Positions 1 to 8,222 of a stretch of DNA of 64,000 nt are shown here, in pieces (within the stretch, counting starts at the first letter, position 1; each line of letters opens with the position of its first letter). The position numbers and the translations under genes are program-made. This DNA is from Sphingomonas yabuuchiae (GTDB lineage: Bacteria > Pseudomonadota > Alphaproteobacteria > Sphingomonadales > Sphingomonadaceae). The notes below the pieces were generated by a model. That model worked only from the letters and a program-made list of their open reading frames with translations. It was not told the origin of the DNA and searched no databases. Location: the NCBI RefSeq assembly GCF_014199595.1, contig NZ_JACHNX010000011.1, forward strand, positions 1-64,000, written 5' to 3'.

Positions 1-101
1 CATTCGGCGAAGAAGGAGAGTGGGGCCTGTGCAGGGTGTCCTTCTGGATAGCCCTGAAAGGACAGAAAGGACATCCTGTGGGCAGGACCTAACATGAGGC
101 C
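1..101. other. Left edge, no gene recognised
   Basis: No supported gene. An in-frame TAA at 90-92 separates this stretch from the ardC-like fragment that follows, so it is not the missing 5' part of that gene. It contains short repeats of the type AAGGACA. Confidence 0.4.
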
Positions 102-278
102 GTGCATCATGCAGGGCATGAAAGCCGCCTCAACCGAAAAACCCTGATTTCAACGAGCCGCGCCGACTATGCGAGGGACGAACTCGTGGCCGAGCTGGGC
201 GCATCCTTCATCGGCGCGATTGTCGGTTTCAAGGTCGAGGAACGCGAAGACCATGCCGCGTATATCGAGCACTGGCTT
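102..278 (+). pseudogene. ardC-like antirestriction gene, left fragment
   Basis: This fragment encodes the metallopeptidase-like part of an ArdC/DUF1738-type protein. GHESRLNR is followed by ELVAELGA and EDHAAYIEHWL, the order seen in that family. ArdC proteins bind single-stranded DNA and protect incoming plasmids from restriction. The gene is broken twice. A stop at 90-92 and unrelated sequence upstream show that the N-terminal half is missing. After the codon at 276-278 the reading frame runs into the RIT element. The matching 3' end resumes at 4128. The protein is therefore almost certainly non-functional; the family call rests on motif recall. Confidence 0.72.
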
Positions 279-304
279 CAATTATGGCGAGGTGAGCATA
301 ACTT

Positions 305-343
305 CAGTAATCGCGAGGTATCGATAATGTGAAGGAACGCGGC
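305..343 (+). repeat. RIT left terminal inverted repeat
   Basis: These 39 bases are the exact reverse complement of 4092-4130. The core includes TCGCGAGGTATCGATAATG. The match stops at both ends (304 against 4131, and 344 against 4091), so the repeat is exactly bounded. Confidence 0.95.
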
Positions 344-380
344 CAGATTGGCTGATGTCTGCGGTTTCCGGCCAACATTC

Positions 381-392
381 CTTCGCATTATT
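381..392 (+). repeat. RIT subterminal inverted repeat, left copy
   Basis: CTTCGCATTATT here is the perfect reverse complement of 4032-4043 just inside the right end. Subterminal pairs like this probably form additional recombinase binding sites. Confidence 0.75.
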
Positions 393-1396
393 CAGAGCGT
401 GTCGAGCCAGGCGAGTACGCTTGTATCGCGCTTCCAGGATGGCTTGCCGCCGGGTGTGGTCGGAACGGCAACCTGTTCCAATGCCTTCCGTTTCGTTTCC
501 AGATTGGCCCTCGCATAGTGGTTGGTCGTGTCGAGGCTCACATGGCCGAGCCAACTGCGGATGACCGTGACGTCGACGCCCGCCGAGATGAGGTGCACGG
601 CGGTGGCGTGCCGGAAGGCGTGCGGCGTCACATGCTTGGCACGCAGCGTCGGCGTGGTTTCTGCCGCAGCCCTCACGTAGGCGGCAAGCTTGAACCGGAC
701 ACCCGAGGCACTGAGCGGTTCGCCATAACGGTTGACGAACAGCCTCTGGTCCGGCGCCCGTGGCTGTCGCTCGAGCAGCTTACTCAGCAGCAGGACCGTT
801 TCCGGCCAGAGCGGGCAGATGCGTTCCTTTCGGCCCTTGCCGGTCAGGCGCACGCAGCTCGGGCTTTCGAACCGGATCGCTTCGGGGCACAGATCGAGCG
901 CTTCCTGTATTCGTGCGCCGCTGTTGTAGAGGAACGAGAGCAGCGCATGGTCGCGCATACCCTCGATCGTAGAACGGTCGGGCTGAGCGAGGATCGCCGT
1001 CACTTCCGCCGGATCGAGGTAGCAGGGCTCCGATACCGGCGCGCGCTTGATCGGGATGTTGAGGATTTCGACGCATTGCGCGATCGATGGGGGATACTTG
1101 GTGGCCACGAAGTGGAAGAAGCTGCGGATCGCGGCAAGTCGGCAGTTGCGCGTGCCGATCGTGCCGCCGCGGTCGTGTTCGGCATGGCTCAGGAACGCGG
1201 CGACCTCGCTGGCGGTCAGATCGGCCAGCGTGATCACCGCCACCTTCTTTCCAGCACGCTGCGCGACGAACCGCAGGTACAGCCGCCAGGTATCGCGGTA
1301 TGATCGAACCGTATGGATGGACGCGTTGCGCTGCTCGACCAGCCATTCGTAGAAGAACGCGCGCAGCAGGCTCGGGAACGGGTCGGTCTTGCTCAT
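392..1396 (-). CDS. Tyrosine recombinase, third gene of RIT trio
   Basis: A 334-residue site-specific recombinase of the phage-integrase fold. Catalytic blocks are visible: the first Arg in YNSGARIQEAL, HAFRHATAV (H-x-x-R), LGHVSLDTTNHY with the terminal His and the nucleophilic Tyr. An N-terminal SAM-like core-binding domain occupies roughly the first 110 residues. The start at 1396 (MSKTDPF) is chosen because its ATG overlaps the stop of the upstream recombinase by 4 nt; the longer reading frame runs back into that gene. It acts with the two upstream recombinases to move the element. Confidence 0.9.
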   Translation of the reverse strand: MSKTDPFPSLLRAFFYEWLVEQRNASIHTVRSYRDTWRLYLRFVAQRAGKKVAVITLADLTASEVAAFLSHAEHDRGGTIGTRNCRLAAIRSFFHFVATKYPPSIAQCVEILNIPIKRAPVSEPCYLDPAEVTAILAQPDRSTIEGMRDHALLSFLYNSGARIQEALDLCPEAIRFESPSCVRLTGKGRKERICPLWPETVLLLSKLLERQPRAPDQRLFVNRYGEPLSASGVRFKLAAYVRAAAETTPTLRAKHVTPHAFRHATAVHLISAGVDVTVIRSWLGHVSLDTTNHYARANLETKRKALEQVAVPTTPGGKPSWKRDTSVLAWLDTL

Positions 1397-2757
1397 GGCT
1401 GCGCCTCCTGCCCCAGGCTGAGGCATTGTGCGCCCACCGCTCGGAACCGCTCGTTGGCGTGGTGCAGCAACTCCTGCGTGACCGTGATGTAGACCAGCGT
1501 GGAGTTGATATCCCGATGGCCGAGGTAGGTCGCAAGGAACGGCAAGCGCTCCTGCGGGTTGATGCCGGCGCGATACCATTCGAGGATGCGGTTCACGACC
1601 ATCGAGTGGCGCAGGTCATGCAGGCGCGGTCCGGTGACGCCGCGCGGCGGCTTCAGCCCGGCCCGGCGGATGACGTCGACCAGCAGCCAGGCGACGGCCT
1701 GGGACGAGTATCGGGCACTGCCCTGCTCGTGCCAGAACAGTCCGGAGCGCGGCTCTTGCGATGCTCCGGCCCGCCGCCGGGCATCGATATAGGCCCGAAG
1801 TTCGACCATTACGCTGTTGGACAGAGGCAGGATTCTGGTCTTGAAGAACTTGGTCTGCCGCACCGTGATCGTGCCGTTATCCAGGTCGACATCGCCAAGA
1901 TCGAGACGGGCTACCTCGCCGCACCGCAGCCCCGCGCAATAGGCCATCATGAGCATGGTATGGATGCTCAACGGGCGAAGCGGCGCTCGCGGGGAGGGAT
2001 AGGTTCGGGCAATATCGAGCATCCGCCGGACATCGGCGGGGGAGTAGATGTGGGGCTTGCGGTACTGCTTCGCCACTTGCTTGATCGGCCGCGAGTCCGG
2101 ACGACGCGGCGGGATCGACGGGTCCCGGTGCCGGAGGATTTTCGCCAGGACGCGCTTCAGCCTCTCGCATTCGGCGGGATGGTTGGCAGTCGACTTGGCG
2201 CTTGCCCAGTGTTCGAGCATCACACCTATCGGTTCATCTTGCAGGACCGGGTTCAGTTGCAGGAACCTGTCGAACCGGACAAGCCATACGGGCTGCGCGG
2301 TGTATTTGTAGCCGCGGCTCCGCATCAGATCGACGTGCTCGGCCATCATTGCGCCCAGGACGCTGCCGAACGGTTTGGGCTGATACAACGCGGCAAGGGC
2401 CTGGTTCGGATCGGGCGACGCCAAGGCGCGCCACACGGGCATGCACTGCTTGATATTGCATGCATCGCGCAGGTCGCCGACGGGATTGCGTTCGATCGCT
2501 CCGATTTCCAGAAGATGATCGAGGAACCGGTCGATGATGCGGGTGCGGTGCAGCCGCGTCGTCGCAGCCCATCGGGTTGACGACGCCTGAAGCCAGGCCA
2601 CCAGCACGTCCTGGTCGAGTTCGGCGTGGCGCTCGACCTCGTCCTGGAAGCTGTTGAGCGCCTGCTTGTACACGGTGCGGGTCTTCGGTCTGCGCAGATC
2701 AAGGTCGGCCACATAGCGCTCGACCAACTGCCGCTCGGGATCGGGCCAGATCGTCAT
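1393..2757 (-). CDS. Tyrosine recombinase, second gene of RIT trio
   Basis: A 454-residue tyrosine recombinase. The C-terminal catalytic domain shows AGLRCGEVARLDLGDV (first Arg), HDLRHSMVV (H-x-x-R) and LGHRDINSTLVY (His, Tyr). It is longer than a typical XerC/D, with an N-terminal extension of over 150 residues, as expected for the middle RIT protein. The start overlaps the stop of the first gene by 4 nt (2754-2757), indicating translational coupling. Confidence 0.9.
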   Translation of the reverse strand: MTIWPDPERQLVERYVADLDLRRPKTRTVYKQALNSFQDEVERHAELDQDVLVAWLQASSTRWAATTRLHRTRIIDRFLDHLLEIGAIERNPVGDLRDACNIKQCMPVWRALASPDPNQALAALYQPKPFGSVLGAMMAEHVDLMRSRGYKYTAQPVWLVRFDRFLQLNPVLQDEPIGVMLEHWASAKSTANHPAECERLKRVLAKILRHRDPSIPPRRPDSRPIKQVAKQYRKPHIYSPADVRRMLDIARTYPSPRAPLRPLSIHTMLMMAYCAGLRCGEVARLDLGDVDLDNGTITVRQTKFFKTRILPLSNSVMVELRAYIDARRRAGASQEPRSGLFWHEQGSARYSSQAVAWLLVDVIRRAGLKPPRGVTGPRLHDLRHSMVVNRILEWYRAGINPQERLPFLATYLGHRDINSTLVYITVTQELLHHANERFRAVGAQCLSLGQEAQP

Positions 2758-3986
2758 GACCGCACCTCCCGTCCCGGCACGCAGAGCGCGATATCCCTGA
2801 GGTCCTCGGTGGCCAGTTTGAGGTAGGGAGCGGTGGACTCGGCCGAACGGTGTCCGAGCATGTCTCCGATGATTTTCTGCGGCACCGCGGAGCGCAGCAT
2901 TTCGACTGCGCGCGCATGGCGGAAGATGTGCGGACCACTCTTGCCTGGCGGCTCGACCCCGGCGTCATGAAGCCGCCGCCGCACCGCGCTGGCCAGCATC
3001 CCGAGCTTGCGATAGGGCGCGCGCGTGCGGATGAAGACTTCCCGGGCGTCGGTCTCGGGCCGTCCGGCGCGCAGATAGGCGAGCACCGCTTCGCCTACCG
3101 GCGCCATCAGGGGCAGGTACGAACAGGCCCGGGTCTTGGTGTGTCTGATGCGGATCGCTTCCGCGCGCCAGTCGATGTCTTCGATCCGCAGGTTGCGGAT
3201 CTCGCTCGACCTCAGGCCATAAGTTGCGAGCAGTTGTAGGATCGCATGGTCCCGCAGCCCAATAGGCGTTTTGTCCTGCCCTGCAACTCGCAGGACAGCA
3301 GCGATCTGGTCCCGCTCAAGGATCGAGGGCACCCCCTCGTAGGCGTAAAGCAATGGGGCGATTACGTGCGGCGACAAGTCGATCGCGGTGCGACCCGTGC
3401 GGTGCAGATAGCGGAGGATCGAGCGAAGCCGCTCCGCGACATCCTTCACTGATTTGCGCGTCTGGTGGGGGGTGCGCGTTTCCATGTAACGGTCGATGTC
3501 GCCGACGGCCATTTCCATCAGGCTGTCGACGCCGCATCGATCAAGCTGCCAGGCGAGGAAGTTCCGGCCCTCCCACATCAATGCGTAGATACTGGGCTCC
3601 GCAAGGCCCCGTTCCTCGCGCAGCCAGGTCTCGTATTCGTCGCAGATCGCAAAGCGCAGCGCATCTGCTGCACAGGTTGCTTTCGGCGCGGGCGGCCACT
3701 GGCCCTGTGCAAGCCGCAGCAATGCGTGGATTCCAGAGCGCGGAATGGAGTGCCAGTACGGCCCCGGCGACCGACCATGGCGTTTGCGGAACATCGCGAT
3801 CGCATGGTGTAGGTAGTGCGCCACCTGCGCCTCGGTCACCTCGTTGATCGGGATGCGCCGCAGGGCAAGATAGTCGAGGAACACGCGTGCATAGGCGCAG
3901 TAGTTCCCGGCCACCACCGGGCTGTATCGTTGGCTGATCAGTGCGACTTTGAGTTCGGCGATCAGTTCGCAATCGGTATTCGGCAT
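2754..3986 (-). CDS. Tyrosine recombinase, first gene of RIT trio
   Basis: A 410-residue tyrosine recombinase and the first gene of the trio in transcription order. Catalytic motifs: TYGLRSSEIRNL (Arg), HIFRHARAVEML (H-x-x-R) and LGHRSAESTAPY (His, Tyr). A core-binding region lies in the N-terminal 200 residues. It starts about 45 nt inside the subterminal inverted repeat of the right end, so the promoter must lie in the element end itself, where recombinase binding could autoregulate it (inference). Confidence 0.9.
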   Translation of the reverse strand: MPNTDCELIAELKVALISQRYSPVVAGNYCAYARVFLDYLALRRIPINEVTEAQVAHYLHHAIAMFRKRHGRSPGPYWHSIPRSGIHALLRLAQGQWPPAPKATCAADALRFAICDEYETWLREERGLAEPSIYALMWEGRNFLAWQLDRCGVDSLMEMAVGDIDRYMETRTPHQTRKSVKDVAERLRSILRYLHRTGRTAIDLSPHVIAPLLYAYEGVPSILERDQIAAVLRVAGQDKTPIGLRDHAILQLLATYGLRSSEIRNLRIEDIDWRAEAIRIRHTKTRACSYLPLMAPVGEAVLAYLRAGRPETDAREVFIRTRAPYRKLGMLASAVRRRLHDAGVEPPGKSGPHIFRHARAVEMLRSAVPQKIIGDMLGHRSAESTAPYLKLATEDLRDIALCVPGREVRS

Positions 3987-4031
3987 CGAAGGCTCCTCTG
4001 CTGGTCAAACGACCGCAGAGGTTTGTCGTGA

Positions 4032-4043
4032 AATAATGCGAAG
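4032..4043 (-). repeat. RIT subterminal inverted repeat, right copy
   Basis: AATAATGCGAAG is the exact reverse complement of 381-392. It lies between the right terminal repeat and the start of the first recombinase, a position suited to promoter or synapsis control. Confidence 0.75.
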
Positions 4044-4091
4044 CAAAGACCATCAGATAACGGCGGAATTCTGCGGATTTCAGACGCTAAA

Positions 4092-4130
4092 GCCGCGTTC
4101 CTTCACATTATCGATACCTCGCGATTACTG
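4092..4130 (-). repeat. RIT right terminal inverted repeat
   Basis: Exact reverse complement of 305-343 over 39 bases. The interrupted ardC-like reading frame resumes at the CTG codon 4128-4130 formed by its last bases. Confidence 0.95.
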
Positions 4131-4265
4131 CGCGTGCTGCGACGCGAGCCCCGGGCGATCATGACCGCGGCGGCGAAGGCCGAAGCCGCAGCAGGATTTC
4201 TGCTACGTGCAACCGGGCTCGGACGCCTCGACCATGCCGACGAGCCTTATCGTGAAGCGGCGTGA
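4128..4265 (+). pseudogene. ardC-like gene, right (3') fragment
   Basis: In frame from the RIT boundary the sequence encodes LRVLRREPRAIMTAAAKAEA and continues to a TGA at 4263-4265. It has no start codon of its own. It matches the usual C-terminus of ArdC-like proteins (W-L-x-V-L-x-x-x-x-R-A-I followed by an Ala-rich helix) and joins logically to the left fragment ending EHWL. Its stop overlaps the GTG start of the next gene, so the intact gene once headed an operon with the PP-loop genes. Confidence 0.72.
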
Positions 4266-5230
4266 TCGTGCCCGACAGTCCGGACCTCCGCGCCTACCGG
4301 CGCATCGTCGTGGCGTTCAGCGGTGGCAAGGACAGCCTTGCCGCCCTTCTCCATCTCCTTCACCTCGGCGTGCCGGCGGACGCGATCGAGCTCCATCATC
4401 ATGACGTCGATGGTGGCGGCGCGAGCTTTATGGATTGGCCCTGCACCGCCGGATATGTCCGCGCGATCGCCGAGCATCTTGGGCTTCGCGTCTATTTCTC
4501 GTGGCGTGAGGGTGGCTTTGCACGCGAACTCGAGCGGTCGGGCGCACCCACCGCACCGGTCGTGTTCGAGACCCCGGACGGTATCGGCCGCGCCGGGGGC
4601 AATGGCCCGATCGGCACGCGCGGTCTGTTCCCGCAGACCAGCGCTGACCTTCGTGTTCGCTGGTGCAGCCCATCGCTGAAGATCGATGTCCTGGCGGCCG
4701 CCATCCGGAACCAGGACCGGTTCCTCGATGGAGCCACGCTGGTCGTGACGGGCGAGCGCGCCGCCGAAAGCCCCTGCCGCGCGCATTACCTGGCTTTTGA
4801 ACCGCATCGCACGTCGAGCAGGCGACGCACAGTCGATCATTGGCGCCCCGTCCACGGCTGGACCGAGGCACGGGTCTGGGAGGCAATTGCGGATTCGTCG
4901 ATCCGTCCGCACCCTGCGTACACGCTTGGCTGGGGACGTCTGTCGTGTCGAACGTGCATCTTCGGCTCGCCCGATCAATGGGCGACCGTGCGTCACGTCT
5001 TCCCTCGCGCGTTCCAGCGCGTGAAGGTGCGCGAGGCGGCCAGCGGCAAGACCATCCACCGCGCGGCTGACGTCGAAACACGTGCGGATCGTGGCTCCCC
5101 CTATTCTGCCGCGCTCGTTCATCCCGACGAGCTTTCCCAGGCCGAGGACGAGCACTGGCGCCTTCCGATCGTGATGAATCCCTGGCGGTTGCCCGCCGGT
5201 GCCTTCGGCGACCCGGCCGGCCCACCATAG
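4262..5230 (+). CDS. PP-loop ATPase, PAPS-reductase-like
   Basis: A 322-residue protein of the adenine nucleotide alpha-hydrolase/PAPS reductase superfamily. The PP-loop SGGKDS lies at residues 20-25 and would bind ATP. Later blocks RWCSPSLKIDV, VTGERAAES and CRTCIFGSPDQW are typical of the plasmid-borne PAPS-reductase-like subfamily, which is not a true sulfate assimilation enzyme. The Cys pair near the C-terminus could bind a metal. Its GTG start overlaps the ardC-like stop by 4 nt. Function is unknown; sulfur transfer to nucleic acid or a nucleotide-modifying role are possibilities (inference). Confidence 0.75.
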   Translation: MIVPDSPDLRAYRRIVVAFSGGKDSLAALLHLLHLGVPADAIELHHHDVDGGGASFMDWPCTAGYVRAIAEHLGLRVYFSWREGGFARELERSGAPTAPVVFETPDGIGRAGGNGPIGTRGLFPQTSADLRVRWCSPSLKIDVLAAAIRNQDRFLDGATLVVTGERAAESPCRAHYLAFEPHRTSSRRRTVDHWRPVHGWTEARVWEAIADSSIRPHPAYTLGWGRLSCRTCIFGSPDQWATVRHVFPRAFQRVKVREAASGKTIHRAADVETRADRGSPYSAALVHPDELSQAEDEHWRLPIVMNPWRLPAGAFGDPAGPP

Positions 5231-5326
5231 CATGAATGCCTCGTATCGAACTCTGCGCCGGTCGACCGCCCCCTTTCCCAGGCCGGACGGCATGACGCCC
5301 ATCTCTCCCACAAGAAAGGATGTCCC

Positions 5327-5767
5327 ATGACTGACCGCGTTTCTGCCTCCATCACGATCGGCGGTGTCCTCGATCGCAGCACCCTGCCCGAACTCGAGTC
5401 CATCGTTCGGCACGAGGGCCTTTCGACCGATTGGGACGGCGCGCCCTTCCATCTCGCCGAGCTCGTCGACGGCAAGTCCCTCACCCTCAAGGCCCATGAA
5501 GTCGCCCGCGGCGCGTTCGAGGCGCTCGAGGCATTCTGCGTTCGGGAGACGCTGCCCTTCGTCCGGTGGTCAGGCGCCTGCCCCGGACAATGGGGTGCTG
5601 AGCGCCTCGTCTTCACCGGGAGCGGCGAGCCAACACGCTTTCCATGCGACGAGGACGATTATGTCGTCATCGGTGAAGACCATCTTCAGCGCCTCGCCAC
5701 GTTCGAGGCCGCGCTGGCGTATTTCGAGGGTGCGAACTTCGTCGTGCCGCCCATCCGGCTGCGTTGA
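5327..5767 (+). CDS. Conserved hypothetical protein in PP-loop cassette
   Basis: A 146-residue acidic soluble protein preceded by an AAGGA Shine-Dalgarno about 7 nt before ATG 5327. No signal peptide, membrane segment or known motif was recognised. It lies between two PP-loop ATPase genes in the same orientation, which suggests shared expression and a related role. Confidence 0.65.
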   Translation: MTDRVSASITIGGVLDRSTLPELESIVRHEGLSTDWDGAPFHLAELVDGKSLTLKAHEVARGAFEALEAFCVRETLPFVRWSGACPGQWGAERLVFTGSGEPTRFPCDEDDYVVIGEDHLQRLATFEAALAYFEGANFVVPPIRLR

Positions 5768-5836
5768 ACCCGCCGGCACAAGAGGAGAGGACGCCTTCGG
5801 CCTTTGCGAGCGCATCCGCGCTCAGGAGGCTGAACC

Positions 5837-6469
5837 ATGTTCTACGACACGACCTATCGTCATCATCAAGCCCTTCATCCTTCGGGCCTGGAAACCTTCC
5901 CCGCAGCGCTGCACGCCCTCATCACCGCCGCTGACGACTGTCGCCGCGCCGGCAAGCCGATCGCGCAGGACGCCGCAATCCTGCTTCTCAGCCGCAACCT
6001 GGCCAGCGTGATCCGGCCGATGGCGGGTCCTGATGAAGCGCTACGCCTGCGATGCGTCATCGATCGGGCGTCGATCGAGGCGTCGCCAGCGCTTCTCGAG
6101 ATCGCGGGACACCATGTGGGCGGGGATCCCGCCGCCAAACGCGCCTTCCATGCGCAAGCGCGTCGCGCCGTGGCACAGCTTGCTGCCGAAATCGGGCTCG
6201 GCGCCGGCGAGGCCCGGGTCCAGACGATCGACGGCGACGATGACGACGACGGTGTCACCGAGTTGCGTCATCCCGACATCGGCATCCGCGTCGTTCCGCG
6301 CAGCTTCCTGCCCGACAGCGAGATCACCTTCCATCGCTGCCGTGGCGGCGAGCCGTCGAGCAGGGTTTTTTGCGCACCCATCGCCGAATTGCTCGACGCC
6401 CCCGCGTTTGCGCGCCGTCTCACGCTGTCGATCGGGGCGCTTCCGCCATCGTTGGAGGCTGCCGCCTGA
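5837..6469 (+). CDS. Conserved hypothetical protein in PP-loop cassette
   Basis: A 210-residue soluble protein. The first half is Ala/Leu-rich and probably helical, followed by an acidic DGDDDDDG stretch and a beta-rich C-terminal part. No domain was recognised. It is preceded by AGGAGG about 10 nt upstream of ATG 5837. Cassette position links it to the PP-loop enzymes. Confidence 0.65.
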   Translation: MFYDTTYRHHQALHPSGLETFPAALHALITAADDCRRAGKPIAQDAAILLLSRNLASVIRPMAGPDEALRLRCVIDRASIEASPALLEIAGHHVGGDPAAKRAFHAQARRAVAQLAAEIGLGAGEARVQTIDGDDDDDGVTELRHPDIGIRVVPRSFLPDSEITFHRCRGGEPSSRVFCAPIAELLDAPAFARRLTLSIGALPPSLEAAA

Positions 6470-6518
6470 CCCTCTTGCCGATGCAATCGCCGGTCGCATC
6501 CGGCGTCAGGAGAACGAT

Positions 6519-7163
6519 ATGCCTGAACTGGTCATCACCCGGGTCTTCCGACCGGCGGAACTTGAGCCGCCAGCCCGCGACACCGCGCGTGCCTGGGCGC
6601 GCCATCACCTGGTTCCCGACGATTGGCATGAGAGCGTCTTCGAAGACTTCGAGAACGTGTGCGCCATCGTCGGCGTCGAGATCGCGACCCGCCCGGTCCG
6701 GCTCTACGGAGGAGGAACCCGGGCGGCGCCGCGCATCCTTTTTTCCGGCTTCGCCAGTCAGGGCGACGGCGCGAGTTTCGAAGGCGAGTATCGGTACGCG
6801 CGCGGGTCGAGCGCCGCCATTCGCTCCTATGCGCCTGTCGACCCTGAACTTCACCGCATCGTCGACGCGCTCGCCGCCATCCAGCGCCGCAACCTGTATC
6901 AGTTGCAAGGCACCATCCGGCAGACGGGTCGCTACTGTCACGAATATTCGATGACGATCAGCGTCGAACGTGACGGCCCGAACGGACAAGATGGGACCCC
7001 GACTGCTGAGGACGATGTCACGGAGGCGCTTCGTGACCTTGCGCGCTGGCTTTATCGCCGGCTCGAAGCCGAATACGACTTCCAGACCGCCGATCATCAG
7101 GTCGACGCGGCGCTCGAGGCGAACGACGTCACCTTCACGGCAGCTGGAGCAAAGTTCCCATGA
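6519..7163 (+). CDS. Hypothetical protein, plasmid 'stability antitoxin' type
   Basis: 214 residues. ATG 6519 is chosen over the longer in-frame extension because AGGAGA lies 5-10 nt upstream and the upstream part shadows the previous gene. The C-terminal half (YQLQGTIRQTGRYCHEYSM, then EALRDLARWLYRRLEAEYD) resembles proteins labelled 'antitoxin of toxin-antitoxin stability system' on proteobacterial plasmids. That label is itself poorly founded and no adjacent toxin is evident. The stop overlaps the next start (ATGA at 7160-7163), so it is translationally coupled to the second PP-loop enzyme. Confidence 0.65.
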   Translation: MPELVITRVFRPAELEPPARDTARAWARHHLVPDDWHESVFEDFENVCAIVGVEIATRPVRLYGGGTRAAPRILFSGFASQGDGASFEGEYRYARGSSAAIRSYAPVDPELHRIVDALAAIQRRNLYQLQGTIRQTGRYCHEYSMTISVERDGPNGQDGTPTAEDDVTEALRDLARWLYRRLEAEYDFQTADHQVDAALEANDVTFTAAGAKFP

Positions 7164-8176
7164 CCCGGCCACCTGTCGTCGTGGCATGGGGTGCCGGTGT
7201 CGACTCGACCGCGATGATCATCGAACTCGCCGGGCGAGAGGAGCCGATCGACATGGTCCTGTTCGCCGATCCGGGCTCGGAGAAGCGCGGCACCTATGCC
7301 TTCATTCCGCTCTTTCGTGCCTGGATGGCCGAGCGTGGCATCGCATCGGAGATCGTTCGCTATCAGCCGCGCAACTTCAAGCATTGGCCGCCCTATGCAA
7401 CGATCGCCGAGAACATGCTGACCAACGCAACGCTCCCGTCGGTGGTCTTCAATCGGGGATCCTGTTCACAGAAGTGGAAGGCAAGCGCCCAGGATGCTTG
7501 GACTGCGGACTGGGAGCCTGCACGGCGATGTTGGGACGCTGGCGAACGCGTGATCAAGATGATCGGATACGACGCGTCGCCGCGGGACACGCAGCGCTAC
7601 GCACACGCCGTGGAGTGCGAGGATCCGCGCTATGCCTATCGCTATCCACTGCGCGAATGGGGATGGGATCGTTCGGCATGCGAGCGACGGATCGCTGCCG
7701 CCGGTTTGCCATTGCCACCGAAGTCGAGCTGCTTCTTCTGCGGCAGCATCAAGGCCGACGAGGTGATGGAACTCGCCATCCCGGAACTGCGGATCATCGT
7801 TCTCATGGAAGCGCGGGCGAAGCCCCGGCTGCGCAATGTCGACGGGCTCTGGCGGCGTCCCGTGCTCGGTCGTCGTGGAGCAACGCCGCGCCCCGGCAGC
7901 ATCACCGAGTTCATTCGTGAGCGCGGCTTGCTGCCGCCCGACGAGATCGACCGGATCATTGGCGAAGCACCGACGGACCTCATCGCCTTTCAAGAAGCGC
8001 AGGCCGCCCTCCCCGTCGACGAGCGTGTCCCGATCGGCAATTGGCTTGAGGACTTCAATCGTGCCGCCGACGCGCTCCGCGAGCGCTCGCCTCAAGGCGG
8101 TTGTCCTGTCCCTAGGAGAGCAACTGGGGCGATCGGGGACGCATCGTGTCTCACTTATGCCGTCGGCCAAGGGTGA
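7160..8176 (+). CDS. PP-loop ATPase, PAPS-sulfotransferase-like
   Basis: A 338-residue adenine nucleotide alpha-hydrolase-fold protein. The PP-loop has the variant form WGAGVDSTAM near residue 10. ADPGSEKRGTY follows, then RGSCSQKWK and a Cys motif SSCFFCGSIKADEV around residues 195-208. It overlaps the upstream gene by 4 nt. It is a different subfamily from the PP-loop protein at 4262, not a duplicate. The substrate is unknown. The motif SCFFCG resembles metal- or Fe-S-binding cysteines in radical or sulfur-transfer PP-loop enzymes (inference). Confidence 0.75.
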   Translation: MTRPPVVVAWGAGVDSTAMIIELAGREEPIDMVLFADPGSEKRGTYAFIPLFRAWMAERGIASEIVRYQPRNFKHWPPYATIAENMLTNATLPSVVFNRGSCSQKWKASAQDAWTADWEPARRCWDAGERVIKMIGYDASPRDTQRYAHAVECEDPRYAYRYPLREWGWDRSACERRIAAAGLPLPPKSSCFFCGSIKADEVMELAIPELRIIVLMEARAKPRLRNVDGLWRRPVLGRRGATPRPGSITEFIRERGLLPPDEIDRIIGEAPTDLIAFQEAQAALPVDERVPIGNWLEDFNRAADALRERSPQGGCPVPRRATGAIGDASCLTYAVGQG

Positions 8177-8222
8177 GCACTCCCATCAGCCAGGTCGCTT
8201 GCGCCGCGCCCTGCGCTGACCG

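Larger units (their letters stand above)
305..4130 (-). mobile_element. RIT element (recombinase-in-trio)
   Basis: Three tyrosine recombinase genes overlap by 4 nt each, point the same way, and lie between perfect 39-bp inverted repeats (305-343 and 4092-4130). A second inverted pair of 12 bp (381-392 and 4032-4043) sits inside. This is the organisation of the described RIT elements. The element splits the ardC-like gene, whose halves line up across it. From reading-frame alignment the left gene-element boundary lies near 278, which leaves about 26 nt between the gene and the left repeat but none on the right. No obvious target duplication was found. Confidence 0.88.

Noticed and set aside
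1300..2580. Long plus-strand reading frame (426 aa) over the middle RIT recombinase
   Set aside because: It is antisense to a recombinase with clear catalytic motifs; composition is typical of a high-GC shadow frame.
4247..5497. Long minus-strand reading frame (416 aa)
   Set aside because: Antisense to the PP-loop protein, whose SGGKDS and other blocks are unmistakable; the minus frame shows no motif.
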